From Rhabdochromatium marinum (GTDB lineage: Bacteria; Pseudomonadota; Gammaproteobacteria; Chromatiales; Chromatiaceae), in NCBI RefSeq assembly GCF_016583795.1, contig NZ_NRRS01000029.1:1-45993 (forward strand): a stretch of 45,993 nt of DNA. The letters are read 5' to 3'. Shown here piece after piece: positions 1 through 7,923 of the stretch (position 1 is the first letter of the stretch; the number at the start of each line of letters is the position of its first letter). The notes beneath the pieces are model-generated. The model was not told where the DNA came from and made no database searches. It saw only the letters and a program-made list of their open reading frames with translations. The translations under genes and the position numbers were made by a program.

Positions 1-14
1 ACAGCTTCTGAGTA

Positions 15-474
15 TTATGCAATGTTGCCGCGTGTGAAGCGAATCACTTCGAGGAGCCCGGTGCGGTAGTTCCGCACGCCGGGATCTGTACGGGGGCGGC
101 CGGGTAACTGGCCGTCCTACCGTGATGGGAACCTGTAGTTCGGCGCTGTCGAGCACTTGCTGGTAGCGCCGCTGCTGGTTGGTCAAGGTATCCAGGACCG
201 TGGCATCTCCGCCTTGCATGTCGACTGTGCAGAGTTGTACCGATACTGAAGCACCAGCGGCGATGCGCTGTTTAAGCACGCGTTCATTGCAGATATTGTC
301 AATGACTTCTACAGGGCGGTTGGTATCGGCTGGATTCAGGATCTGAACATTGATGGGATCGCCATAGGTTTGCGCAGCGATGGTGCCAGACAGGCTGAGC
401 AGTGCCGACGCCAGCAGGCTTTTGGTCAAGTCATGGCTCAAACAGGCGGTTAAGCAAAATTTCAGGTCGCGCAT
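15..474 (-). pseudogene. Small exported protein of unknown function, apparently frameshifted
   Basis: Reading leftward from an ATG at 474, the frame gives a signal-peptide-like start (hydrophobic stretch ending near SGTIAAQT) and then a soluble domain containing two cysteines (DNICNERV and VQLCTVDM). It stays protein-like as far as LQVPITV, near 118. Beyond that the same frame turns into an improbable Pro/Arg-rich string running off the window edge. One base over, the frame reads DGQLPGRPRTDP followed by GVRNYRTGLLEVIRFTRG and a TAA at 15-17. Removing one C at 116-117 would join the two into a protein of about 150 residues. I infer a one-base insertion or a sequencing error. No family is recognised. 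Its 3' neighbour lies outside the window; the DUF6279 lipoprotein gene is upstream on the same strand. Confidence 0.55.
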
Positions 475-549
475 TATTATCTCCGAACATTGCGGTTTGG
501 TGATCGTGGAAGTTATGCGGTCAATGCCCACTGACCACGAGCCACCCGG

Positions 550-1533
550 TCAGACCCCGGGTATTGACTTAGACTGTGGCTGTTGCAATCCCTGAAAGTC
601 TTCGCTCAGGATCATCAGGCGTTGTTCGAGGTGGTGGCGCTGGGTTTCGGACAGGCTGGCATCGAGCTTGACGATCAGCTGTATCAGGCCGGTGCGCAGT
701 TGCGTGCGCGCCTGCACCAGATCCACTGGCAAGCCCTGGAGATCCGCCAGCCAGTGGGTTAAAAAGCTCCGCAATTGTTCACTGTCGGCTCCGCGTCTGA
801 GCAGCACGATCAGTGCTTGGCGTTGCTGATCGCGGTAGGTATACCAACTGGTGGCGGTGTCCGGCAAGGTGGCAATCTGCGTGCGCACCAGCTCACGCTG
901 GGCGGGGGACAGTTTTCCGGTGGTCCATTCAATATTGTCGATATAGCGTTCGATGCGCTTGCGCTGGCGTTTGGCGAGACTGGCCGGGGTGTCATCGGTC
1001 ACGTCTTCAAGCGCCTGGTCGTGGAATTTTTTCTCCAGTGCGTCAATTTGCGCGTCACTCAGAGTTGCCAGCAGCGGGGCGGTGGTGGCGGCAAACAGGC
1101 GCGCATGGCGCTGATATAGCGGCTCGATTTGATCCATCCAGGCGGAGACCTTGTCCGCTGTGAGTCCGACCTTGACATCGCCGGCCGCCTGGGTCAGCAG
1201 GGCGCTGAGTGCCGGGAGTTCGTCTTGGCGGTGCTGATCAAGCGCGCTGGCCAGTACCGGTCGCCAGATGGCGACCTGGCGATCATCCAGGCCGAGGTAG
1301 CGATCGGCGTAGAGTTCGATGGTAAATTCTGCCGTGTTGTAGGCGATTTGTACCCGCGAGCAACCGCTGAGGGTCAGGATCGCCAGCGCCGCCAACAGTA
1401 TCAGCCCCAGCCATCGCCGGATGTTGAGTGGCTGAAGTGATGGCCGCTGTTGCCACAGGTGTGGCAAAGACGCCTTGAGGTGGCAAGGCTGCGGGCGGCT
1501 CGGATTGGGATGGCGCAGGGGAGGCTTCGGCAC
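550..1533 (-). CDS. DUF6279-type lipoprotein
   Basis: Predicted lipoprotein of up to 327 residues. A hydrophobic segment ends in a lipobox (LTLSGC, Cys near residue 58), so the mature protein is anchored to a membrane through that Cys. The rest is highly charged and helical, starting right after the lipobox with VQIAYNTAEF and YADRYLGLDD, a pattern I associate with the DUF6279 family; its role is unknown. The N-terminal extension before the hydrophobic segment is long for a lipoprotein signal, so an internal TTG start about 29 residues in is possible. It is divergent from manC, with 126 bases between them. Family assignment is from memory of the pattern, not a search. Confidence 0.7.
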   Translation of the reverse strand: MPKPPLRHPNPSRPQPCHLKASLPHLWQQRPSLQPLNIRRWLGLILLAALAILTLSGCSRVQIAYNTAEFTIELYADRYLGLDDRQVAIWRPVLASALDQHRQDELPALSALLTQAAGDVKVGLTADKVSAWMDQIEPLYQRHARLFAATTAPLLATLSDAQIDALEKKFHDQALEDVTDDTPASLAKRQRKRIERYIDNIEWTTGKLSPAQRELVRTQIATLPDTATSWYTYRDQQRQALIVLLRRGADSEQLRSFLTHWLADLQGLPVDLVQARTQLRTGLIQLIVKLDASLSETQRHHLEQRLMILSEDFQGLQQPQSKSIPGV

Positions 1534-1680
1534 GGGGAGATCCTGTCGGGTGATGAAAGTTCAGGGGATTGGATTGACGCTCATCAAGACCAGTTGGTCT
1601 AATCGCAAGGCTTGATATAGGCTCTGGTTTGATAGGCTCAATCCGAGCCAGGCTGAAACTTGTTTAGGATGGATGCTCGT

Positions 1681-3183
1681 ATGTTACTACAACCCGTGAT
1701 CTTGTCTGGTGGCTCAGGTTCAAGACTATGGCCATTATCGCGCGAGGCCTACCCCAAGCAGTTTCTGCCACTGACAAGCGAACACAGCATGCTGCAAGAA
1801 ACCGTGCGACGAGTCGATGAGTTGGCCGCCGAGCATCCACAACTTGGCATTGAGTCGCGCGCGCCCATCGTGGTGTGCAATCAGGCGCATCGTTTTCTGG
1901 TCGCTGAGCAATTCCGGCTGATGAACCGGGCGCTGGCGGCCATTGTGCTGGAGCCGGTGGGCAGAAATACCGCCCCGGCGCTGACCCTGGCTGCGCTGGT
2001 GGCCACGGCCGAGGGTGCCGATCCGGTGCTGCTGGTGATGCCGGCCGATCATGTAATTACCAATAATCCGGGATTTCGCGCCGCTGTGGCGGATGGTTTA
2101 CAACTGGCGGCCGAGGGTGCGGTCGTCACCTTCGGGATCGTGCCGAGCAAGCCAGAAACCGGCTATGGCTATCTGCGCCAGGGGGAAGTCGTGCAATCCT
2201 TGCCCGCTGCGCCCTTGAATGGTCCAGCGTTCCGGCTGGAGGCCTTTGTCGAAAAACCCGATACCGAGCAGGCGCAGACCTATCTGGCCTCGGGCGAGTA
2301 TCTGTGGAACAGTGGCATTTTTATGCTCAAGGCCTCGCTGTGGCTGGAGTTGATCGAACGCTTTCGCGCCGACATGGCGGCAGCGGTGCGGGCAGCCTTG
2401 CCGGAGTACAGCGGCACGGAGGAATTTATTCATCTCTCCGCCAAGGCGTTCGAGGCTTGTCCCAGCGACTCCATCGACTATGCGGTGATGGAGCCTCTAA
2501 GCGCGAGCCGGGAGCCGGAGGATCCGAAGCTCTTGCTGGTACCGCTGGATGTTGGCTGGTCAGATGTCGGTGCCTGGTCGGCGCTGTGGGAGGTGCGCGA
2601 TCAGGACGAATTGGGCAATGTGTGCGAAGGCGATGCCTTTGCGCATGATTCGCACAATAATTTGTTGATTGCCCAGCATCGCATGCTGGCGGCGGTGGGA
2701 GTGGAAGACCTGATTGTGGTTGAGACTGCCGATGCGGTGCTGGTGGCCCATAAGGATCACGCCCAGGATGTCAAGGCGGTGCCGCAGTTTCTGAGCACTG
2801 CCAAGCGCAATGAACATCGTGATCATCAGCGCGTGCATCGCCCCTGGGGGTCTTACAGCGGGATTGACCGCGGGCCACGCTACCAGGTGAAGCGCCTGAG
2901 CGTGAAGCCGGGCCATGCACTGTCGTTGCAGATGCACCACCACCGCGCCGAGCACTGGATTGTAGTCTCAGGCACGGCGCGGGTGACCTGCGAGGATCAG
3001 GTGCAGTTGTTAACGGAAAATCAGTCCACCTATATTCCGGTGGGTGCCCGCCATCGGCTGGAAAATCCGGGCACCATTCCGCTGGAGATTATCGAGGTAC
3101 AGTCCGGCAGTTATCTGGGTGAGGATGATATTGTGCGCTTTGAGGATGTGTATCAGCGGGTTGAGGAGACGGATAAACCCTGA
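1681..3183 (+). CDS. manC: Mannose-1-phosphate guanylyltransferase / mannose-6-phosphate isomerase
   Basis: Bifunctional cytoplasmic enzyme making GDP-mannose from mannose-6-phosphate via mannose-1-phosphate, for capsule, exopolysaccharide or LPS sugars. About 500 residues, typical for the type II PMI-GMP family. The N-terminus carries the nucleotidyltransferase signature (VILSGGSGSRLWPLSR, then YPKQFLPL), the middle has FVEKPD and LWNSGIFML, and the C-terminal cupin has the metal-binding run SLQMHHHRAEHWIVVSG after RPWGSY. I chose the ATG at 1681 because it follows an AGGATGG at 1666-1672 and places the signature where the family has it; ATG 1669 and TTG 1660 are also open in frame. No other sugar-nucleotide genes are adjacent. 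Confidence 0.93.
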   Translation: MLLQPVILSGGSGSRLWPLSREAYPKQFLPLTSEHSMLQETVRRVDELAAEHPQLGIESRAPIVVCNQAHRFLVAEQFRLMNRALAAIVLEPVGRNTAPALTLAALVATAEGADPVLLVMPADHVITNNPGFRAAVADGLQLAAEGAVVTFGIVPSKPETGYGYLRQGEVVQSLPAAPLNGPAFRLEAFVEKPDTEQAQTYLASGEYLWNSGIFMLKASLWLELIERFRADMAAAVRAALPEYSGTEEFIHLSAKAFEACPSDSIDYAVMEPLSASREPEDPKLLLVPLDVGWSDVGAWSALWEVRDQDELGNVCEGDAFAHDSHNNLLIAQHRMLAAVGVEDLIVVETADAVLVAHKDHAQDVKAVPQFLSTAKRNEHRDHQRVHRPWGSYSGIDRGPRYQVKRLSVKPGHALSLQMHHHRAEHWIVVSGTARVTCEDQVQLLTENQSTYIPVGARHRLENPGTIPLEIIEVQSGSYLGEDDIVRFEDVYQRVEETDKP

Positions 3184-3217
3184 GCGCTGGTGGTCGCTTT
3201 GAGTGCCGGCAGTGTCT

Positions 3218-3940
3218 TTAGGGATTGCTGGATGGCGGGGGTTGCTCCGGTTGCCAGGCGGTCTGCGGCTCGTACTGTTCCAGGCGTCCGCGCAGCAGGG
3301 CGAGACGTTGTTGCGCCTCGGTGGCCGGCGCGCCATGATCCTGCTGCTGTCTGAGCAGGCTTTCGCTTTGCTCCACCAGTCGTTCCAGTTGTTTGGCATC
3401 GAAGATTTCCACCGCTGCCGCCACCTGCTCGGCTGGAGAGGATAACAACGTGGGGATTAGTTCGTGCACGGTAATTGGGCTGTCCGGATCGAGCAGGTCA
3501 GCGACCAGCGGGTGTTCGAGCAGGCGAAAGTGCAGGGCGCGCGCCCGTGCTTCGTCGCTCAACGCTTGGCGCGCGACTGGATCTTGGTCGCTGTGGCGGT
3601 GCATGACCTGCATAATGACCTCAATCAGCCTGGCCAGAGCCGCCTTGGACTGGCTTTGATCGTCGGGCAGGCGGCAGGCTTGCTCATAGTGACGTTCCAG
3701 GTCCTCCTGAAGCTCCTGTATCTGCTCGCTGCCAGCATTGGCGGGCAGATCCCTGGCACGCTGGATCAGTGCGCGAAAGCTGGTGCGGAAAGCGGCGAGT
3801 TCGGCTTGATCGGCACGCTGCGCGGCCAAGAGTTCCTCCGGCTCGGCCTGCCAGGGCGGCCAGGCAAACAGCGGGTTGTTATGCCGGCGCTTGAGTTGGC
3901 GTTCGCGCCGACCTGGACGCTCAGTAAAGGGCAAGTCCAT
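3218..3940 (-). CDS. Conserved-looking cytoplasmic protein of unknown function
   Basis: A 240-residue charged, mostly helical protein with no signal peptide or membrane segment. It starts MDLPFTERPGRRERQLKRR, has NPLFAWPPWQAEPEELLAAQ near residue 25, alternates Glu/Gln/Arg-rich helices and ends in a Pro-rich tail (QPEQPPPSSNP). I do not recognise a family or catalytic motif. Amphipathic helices around residues 60-120 and 170-220 suggest a scaffold or partner-binding role, but this is only inference. It converges on manC (34 bases between stops) and is divergent from purU. Confidence 0.65.
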   Translation of the reverse strand: MDLPFTERPGRRERQLKRRHNNPLFAWPPWQAEPEELLAAQRADQAELAAFRTSFRALIQRARDLPANAGSEQIQELQEDLERHYEQACRLPDDQSQSKAALARLIEVIMQVMHRHSDQDPVARQALSDEARARALHFRLLEHPLVADLLDPDSPITVHELIPTLLSSPAEQVAAAVEIFDAKQLERLVEQSESLLRQQQDHGAPATEAQQRLALLRGRLEQYEPQTAWQPEQPPPSSNP

Positions 3941-4005
3941 CCTGTGTCACTCTGGGATGCCGGCGCATCCCCTCCTTATTAGATTTATTGTTTGGGACCA
4001 TTCTC

Positions 4006-4860
4006 ATGGAAAGAACCTATCGCTTGGTCATCTCCTGCCCCGATCAAGTAGGCATTGTGGCGGCTGTCAGTGATTTTATCGCCCGGTTGGGGGGGTGGAT
4101 TACCGAGGCGCACCATTATACCGATCCGAGCAGTCAGTGGTTTTTCATGCGCTATGTCATGCGCGCCGACTCTATTCCGTTTGAGCTTGATGAGTTTCGT
4201 GCTCGCTTTGCACCGACGGCGCAAACCTTTCGCATGCACTGGTTTGTCAACGACAGTGGCATCCGCCCGCGTGTCGTGCTGCTGGCTAGCAAGCAGGCGC
4301 ATTGCCTGTCCGATCTGCTGTATCGCTGGCGCAGTCATGAACTGGACTGTGAGATTCCGGCGGTGTTGTCCAACCACGACGATCTGCGCAGCTACGTCGA
4401 GTGGCATGGCATCGCCTATCATCATCTGCCAGTGGATCGCTCCGATAAGGCGCGGCACTTTGCGGCGGTGCAGGAGTGCATTCGGGAGGCGCAGGCCGAT
4501 GTGATTGTGCTTGCACGCTATATGCAGATTCTGCCACCGGCGCTCTGCGCCCAGTATCCGGCACGCATTATTAACATCCACCACAGCTTTTTGCCGTCCT
4601 TTGTCGGAGCCAAGCCCTATCATCAGGCCTCGGAGCGCGGGGTTAAGCTGATCGGCGCCACCTGTCACTATGTCACCAGTGAACTCGATGCCGGCCCCAT
4701 CATCGAGCAGGATGTGATGCGGGTCAATCATCACAACACGGTCGAGGACATGGTGCGACTGGGGCGGGATGTCGAAAAAATGGTCCTCGCGCGCGGGCTG
4801 CGTTACCACTTGGAAGATCGCGTGCTGGTGCACAAGAACAAGACCATCGTCTTTAACTGA
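4006..4860 (+). CDS. purU: Formyltetrahydrofolate deformylase
   Basis: Hydrolyses 10-formyl-tetrahydrofolate to formate and tetrahydrofolate, feeding purine synthesis and balancing one-carbon pools. The 284-residue product has an N-terminal ACT regulatory domain (RLVISCPDQVGIVAAVSDFI) and a C-terminal formyltransferase fold with ILARYMQILPP-type and INIHHSFLPSFVGAKPYHQA motifs, then ATCHYVTSELDAGPIIEQDV, which includes the catalytic Asp region. An open frame extends to a TTG at 3988, but the ATG at 4006 matches the family start (MERTYRLVISCPD). Its last 8 bases overlap the 3' end of the convergent ffh gene. Confidence 0.94.
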   Translation: MERTYRLVISCPDQVGIVAAVSDFIARLGGWITEAHHYTDPSSQWFFMRYVMRADSIPFELDEFRARFAPTAQTFRMHWFVNDSGIRPRVVLLASKQAHCLSDLLYRWRSHELDCEIPAVLSNHDDLRSYVEWHGIAYHHLPVDRSDKARHFAAVQECIREAQADVIVLARYMQILPPALCAQYPARIINIHHSFLPSFVGAKPYHQASERGVKLIGATCHYVTSELDAGPIIEQDVMRVNHHNTVEDMVRLGRDVEKMVLARGLRYHLEDRVLVHKNKTIVFN

Positions 4861-6271
4861 GCATCCCGCCGCCGGGAGGAAAACCACCGCCCGGTGGGAA
4901 GCCCCCGCCGCCGGGCGGAAAGCCCCCCGGGATGCGCCCCTGCATCTGGCGCATCAGCTTGGCCATGCCACCGCCTTTCATCTTTTTCATCATCTTCTGC
5001 ATCTGGGTAAACTGTTTGAGCAGCTTGTTGACATCTTGCACCTGAGTGCCTGAGCCCATGGCAATGCGCCGGCGGCGTGATCCCTTGATGATGTTCGGAA
5101 AGGCGCGTTCCTTCGGGGTCATGGAATCGACAATGGCGATAAATTTGCTCAGGTCATTGTTGGAATTGACTTGCTGGCGCACCTTGTCCGGCAGCTGTCC
5201 CATGCCTGGCAGCTTGTCCATCAGCTCACCCATGCCGCCGAGCTTGTTCATCTGCTGGAGCTGGTCGCGGAAGTCAGCCAGGTCGAATCCTCCGCCTTTG
5301 TGGAGTTTTTTCGCCAGCTTCTCGGCCTTCTCCTGATCGACCTTTTGCTGCATGTCCTCGACCAGGGAGACGACATCGCCCATGCCGAGAATGCGCGAGG
5401 CGACGCGATCCGGATGGAAGGGTTCAAGCGCGGCGGTCTTCTCGCCAATGCCGAGAAACTTAATTGGCTTGCCGGTGATCTGGCGAATCGACAGTGCCGC
5501 ACCGCCGCGCGCATCGCCATCGGCCTTGGTCAGGATGACCCCGGTCAGGGGCAAGGCGTCATCAAAGGCTTTGGCGGTGTTGGCGGCATCCTGGCCGGTC
5601 ATGCTATCGACCACGAACAGCGTCTCGATGGGGTGCAAGGCGGCATGCAGGGCGCGGATTTCCTCCATCATGGCTTCATCAATGCCGAGCCGCCCGGCCG
5701 TGTCGATGATCAGCACATCCTGGAATTGTTTGCGCGCCGCCTCGGTGGCCTGTCGGGCGATGTCCAGGGGTTGATCGGTGCTGGCGCTGGGGAAAAAGGT
5801 AGCGTTCACCTCTCCAGCCAGGGTGCGCAACTGATCAATGGCTGCCGGGCGATACACGTCGCAACTGGCCAGCATGACGCGCTTTTTGTGCCGCTCCTGC
5901 AGAAAGCGCGCCAGCTTGGCGCTGCTGGTGGTCTTGCCCGAGCCTTGCAAACCGGCCATCAGGATGATGGCCGGAGGCTGGGTGTTGAGCTCCAGTTCCT
6001 CGTTGGCCTCACCCATCAGACTGACTAGTTGATCATTGACGAGCTTGATCAACACCTGTCCGGGTGTCAGACTCTTAGTGACTTCGGCCCCGAGCGCCTG
6101 CTCGCGCACCTGTTCCACGAAGCTGCGTACCACAGGCAGGGCCACGTCGGCCTCGAGTAGCGCCTTGCGCACTTCACGCAGGCTTTCCTTGATATTATCT
6201 TCTGTCAGCCGCGCTTGACCGCGCAGGCTCTTGACGACTTCGCCAAAACGTTCCTGAAGGGTGTCGAACAT
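4853..6271 (-). CDS. ffh: Signal recognition particle protein Ffh
   Basis: GTPase that binds signal sequences and 4.5S RNA and delivers nascent membrane proteins to FtsY. About 472 residues: N domain (MFDTLQERFGEVVKSLRGQ), G domain with P-loop GLQGSGKTTSSAKLA near residue 108, DTAGR and TKADGDARGGAA motifs, and an M domain with the RNA-binding RRRRIAMGSGTQVQDVN segment. The C-terminus is a Met-rich helix and then a Gly/Phe/Pro tail (repeats of GGFPPGG) ending MLS; the repeats are a local oddity. The ATG at 6271 matches family starts; a GTG at 6277 is the alternative. It converges with purU and diverges from the YpjD-like gene. Confidence 0.96.
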   Translation of the reverse strand: MFDTLQERFGEVVKSLRGQARLTEDNIKESLREVRKALLEADVALPVVRSFVEQVREQALGAEVTKSLTPGQVLIKLVNDQLVSLMGEANEELELNTQPPAIILMAGLQGSGKTTSSAKLARFLQERHKKRVMLASCDVYRPAAIDQLRTLAGEVNATFFPSASTDQPLDIARQATEAARKQFQDVLIIDTAGRLGIDEAMMEEIRALHAALHPIETLFVVDSMTGQDAANTAKAFDDALPLTGVILTKADGDARGGAALSIRQITGKPIKFLGIGEKTAALEPFHPDRVASRILGMGDVVSLVEDMQQKVDQEKAEKLAKKLHKGGGFDLADFRDQLQQMNKLGGMGELMDKLPGMGQLPDKVRQQVNSNNDLSKFIAIVDSMTPKERAFPNIIKGSRRRRIAMGSGTQVQDVNKLLKQFTQMQKMMKKMKGGGMAKLMRQMQGRIPGGFPPGGGGFPPGGGFPPGGGMLS

Positions 6272-6306
6272 CAGCACATACGCCGCGATGAGCGCGGCAA
6301 ACCTCC
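6271..6306 (-). promoter_or_regulatory. Distant ribosome-binding site with hairpin before ffh
   Basis: The only strong Shine-Dalgarno-like run upstream of ffh is GGAGG (complement of 6302-6306), about 30 bases from the ATG, too far for normal use. Between them is a perfect 6-bp stem with a 5-base loop (GCCGCG, loop CTCAT, CGCGGC; complement of 6282-6298). Folding it would shorten the effective spacing to about 13 bases. A structured leader that brings the site to the start, or a regulated start, is inferred; nothing else supports it. Confidence 0.35.
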
Positions 6307-6424
6307 ATTAATAACAGTTAAAGACAACTTGCCGGCGGAAAACCCCGCGCCATAAAATCCGATGCTTTGGGCATCAGGCGCCCGATGCGTTCCCTGCCCG
6401 CAGGCTTTGTGAGATGATGAGAAC

Positions 6425-7240
6425 ATGAAGCAGCCCGTCCTAGCCCTAGCCAGCATCGGCCTCTATTTGGCGGCCTCCGCCCTGATTGCGTACCGCCTGT
6501 TCATGCGCGACCGTGAGGCCTTGCCGCCACGCGCGCTCGCCTTGGGTACCGCCTTTGCGGGATTGATTCTGCATACCTGGCTACTCTACCAAACCATCTT
6601 CAGCTCCGCCGGGCTGAATCTCGCGTTCTTCAATGCCATGTCACTGGCCTCCTGGACGGTGATCGGCTCCTTGCTGGTGCCAAGCATCAACAAACCGGTC
6701 GAGAATTTGGGCATCGTGCTGCTACCAATCGCAGCACTGACCATCCTGCTGGATGCGATTTACCCGCATATCGGCTTCATGGGTGACAACGCCAGCTGGA
6801 TTCTCAAGCTCCATGTGCTGCTGTCCATGCTCGCCTACAGCCTGCTAACCCTGGCCAGCGTGCAGGCGATTTTGCTCGCGGTGCAAGATTACTACCTGCG
6901 CAAGCGCCAGCCCGGCGGCTTCATCCGCTCCCTGCCGCCATTGATGACCATGGAAGCCCTGCTGTTTGAAATGATCAGCGTCGGCTTTGTGCTCCTCACC
7001 CTGGCATTGGTCAGCGGCTTTGCCTTCCTCGATAACATGTTCGCCCAGCATCTGGTGCATAAAACCGTGCTATCGGTCTTTGCCTGGATGGTCTTCGGCG
7101 GCCTGCTGCTGGGACGCAAACTCTGGGGTTGGCGCGGCCGCAAAGCCATCACCTGGACCCTGAGCGGCTTCATCCTCCTGCTGTTCGCCTACTTCGGCAG
7201 CAAAATGGTGCTTGAACTCATCCTGCACATCCCGATTTAG
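6425..7240 (+). CDS. ypjD: YpjD/CcsA-like cytochrome c assembly family membrane protein
   Basis: A 271-residue inner-membrane protein with about eight hydrophobic segments, e.g. LALASIGLYLAASALIAYRL at the N-terminus and LSGFILLLFAYFGSKMVL near the end. It resembles the CcsA/ResC cytochrome c assembly family in its YpjD form. In many gammaproteobacteria this gene sits divergently beside ffh, as here, which supports the name. His residues in the membrane part (ILKLHVLLSM, QHLVHKTVLSVFAWM) fit haem-handling relatives, but a haem role for YpjD proteins is not established. The start is ATG at 6425, 153 bases from the ffh start. Confidence 0.85.
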   Translation: MKQPVLALASIGLYLAASALIAYRLFMRDREALPPRALALGTAFAGLILHTWLLYQTIFSSAGLNLAFFNAMSLASWTVIGSLLVPSINKPVENLGIVLLPIAALTILLDAIYPHIGFMGDNASWILKLHVLLSMLAYSLLTLASVQAILLAVQDYYLRKRQPGGFIRSLPPLMTMEALLFEMISVGFVLLTLALVSGFAFLDNMFAQHLVHKTVLSVFAWMVFGGLLLGRKLWGWRGRKAITWTLSGFILLLFAYFGSKMVLELILHIPI

Positions 7241-7292
7241 CCCGTGCCGGGATAGGGGAGAAGCGAGGCGCAAGCATGCAATGCAAGAAGCG

Positions 7293-7329
7293 GAAACTTT
7301 CCTTGCGTTCTTGGGTATAATGGCGCGCT
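7293..7329 (+). promoter_or_regulatory. Promoter of the tRNA-Thr gene
   Basis: A perfect -10 box TATAAT at 7316-7321 is followed directly by the GC-rich discriminator GGCGCGC, a combination typical of stable-RNA promoters under stringent control. The tRNA starts 15 bases after the -10 box. The -35 region (GAAACT at 7293-7298 with a 17-base spacer) is a poor match to consensus. Confidence 0.6.
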
Positions 7330-7336
7330 TAACAAC

Positions 7337-7412
<76 letters not shown>

Positions 7413-7420
7413 AATAAAAT

Positions 7421-7450
7421 AAGGGCTTATCGGAAACGGTAAGCCCTTTT
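7421..7450 (+). terminator. Rho-independent terminator of tRNA-Thr
   Basis: AAGGGCTTATCG, loop GAAA, then CGGTAAGCCCTT form a 12-bp stem with one G-U pair, running into TTTT. It begins 8 bases after the tRNA CCA end. Confidence 0.88.
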
Positions 7451-7469
7451 CTTCGTCCGTAGTGCACTC

Positions 7470-7746
7470 ATGGCGCACCCGGCAACTGCCCGATTGACCA
7501 ATGCTCGCCGGTGGGCGAAGGAGACCGAAACCGGCATCAAGCGTGGTCGTCACTTCAAAAAGCCGACCGAGCCGCGCGGTCGCATGTGCTTTCTCTCGGA
7601 TCAAGATTGCGAAGCTTTGCTGAAAGCCTGCCGCGAGGCGTCCAACCCCTGGCTGTACACTGCTGTTGTGGTGGCACTCTCGATTTGGGGTGCGCAAAGC
7701 CGAGTTGATGGGCTTGACCTGGAAAGATGTCGGTCTGCAAGCGTAA
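7470..7746 (+). pseudogene. Remnant of a tyrosine-recombinase (phage-type) integrase
   Basis: About 90 residues survive of what is normally a 350-400 residue enzyme. The fragment HFKKPTEPRGRMCFLSDQD, then EALLKACREASNPWLYTAVV, matches the segment before the first catalytic Arg of tyrosine recombinases. Around 7686 one extra T shifts the frame; in the next frame it continues GVRKAELMGLTWKDVGLQA and a TAA at 7744-7746, which is the box containing the first catalytic Arg. The second Arg-His box and the Tyr are absent. It lies 57 bases behind tRNA-Thr in the same direction, as expected for the leftover of a tRNA-targeting element. Confidence 0.82.
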
Positions 7747-7758
7747 CCGATTAATTAT

Positions 7759-7768
7759 ATCCGCTCAT
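7759..7768 (+). repeat. Short att-like repeat of the tRNA 3' half
   Basis: ATCCGCTCAT here is identical to bases 7395-7404, which lie in the T-arm/acceptor part of tRNA-Thr, the usual crossover core of tRNA-targeting integrases. It starts 13 bases after the integrase remnant. Only 10 bases match, so this may be coincidence. Nothing else is recognisable between 7769 and 7923. Confidence 0.3.
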
Positions 7769-7923
7769 GGAGATCCTGCTCTTGGACGTATGCGCCATGA
7801 TCAGCTGTGCCGAAAGTTGGGAGGCGATGGAGGAATTTAGCCGGGAAAAGCTTAGTTTGTCCAAGCACTTTGCTTGCATTCGCGATTCGCGACCTACGGA
7901 TTTTGGCAGGCTGCCTATGCGAG

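Noticed and set aside
3985-4887. Long minus-strand open frame (300 residues) opposite purU
   Set aside because: It lies wholly antisense to a clear PurU gene, has no recognisable motif, and its composition is that of a shadow frame in GC-rich DNA.
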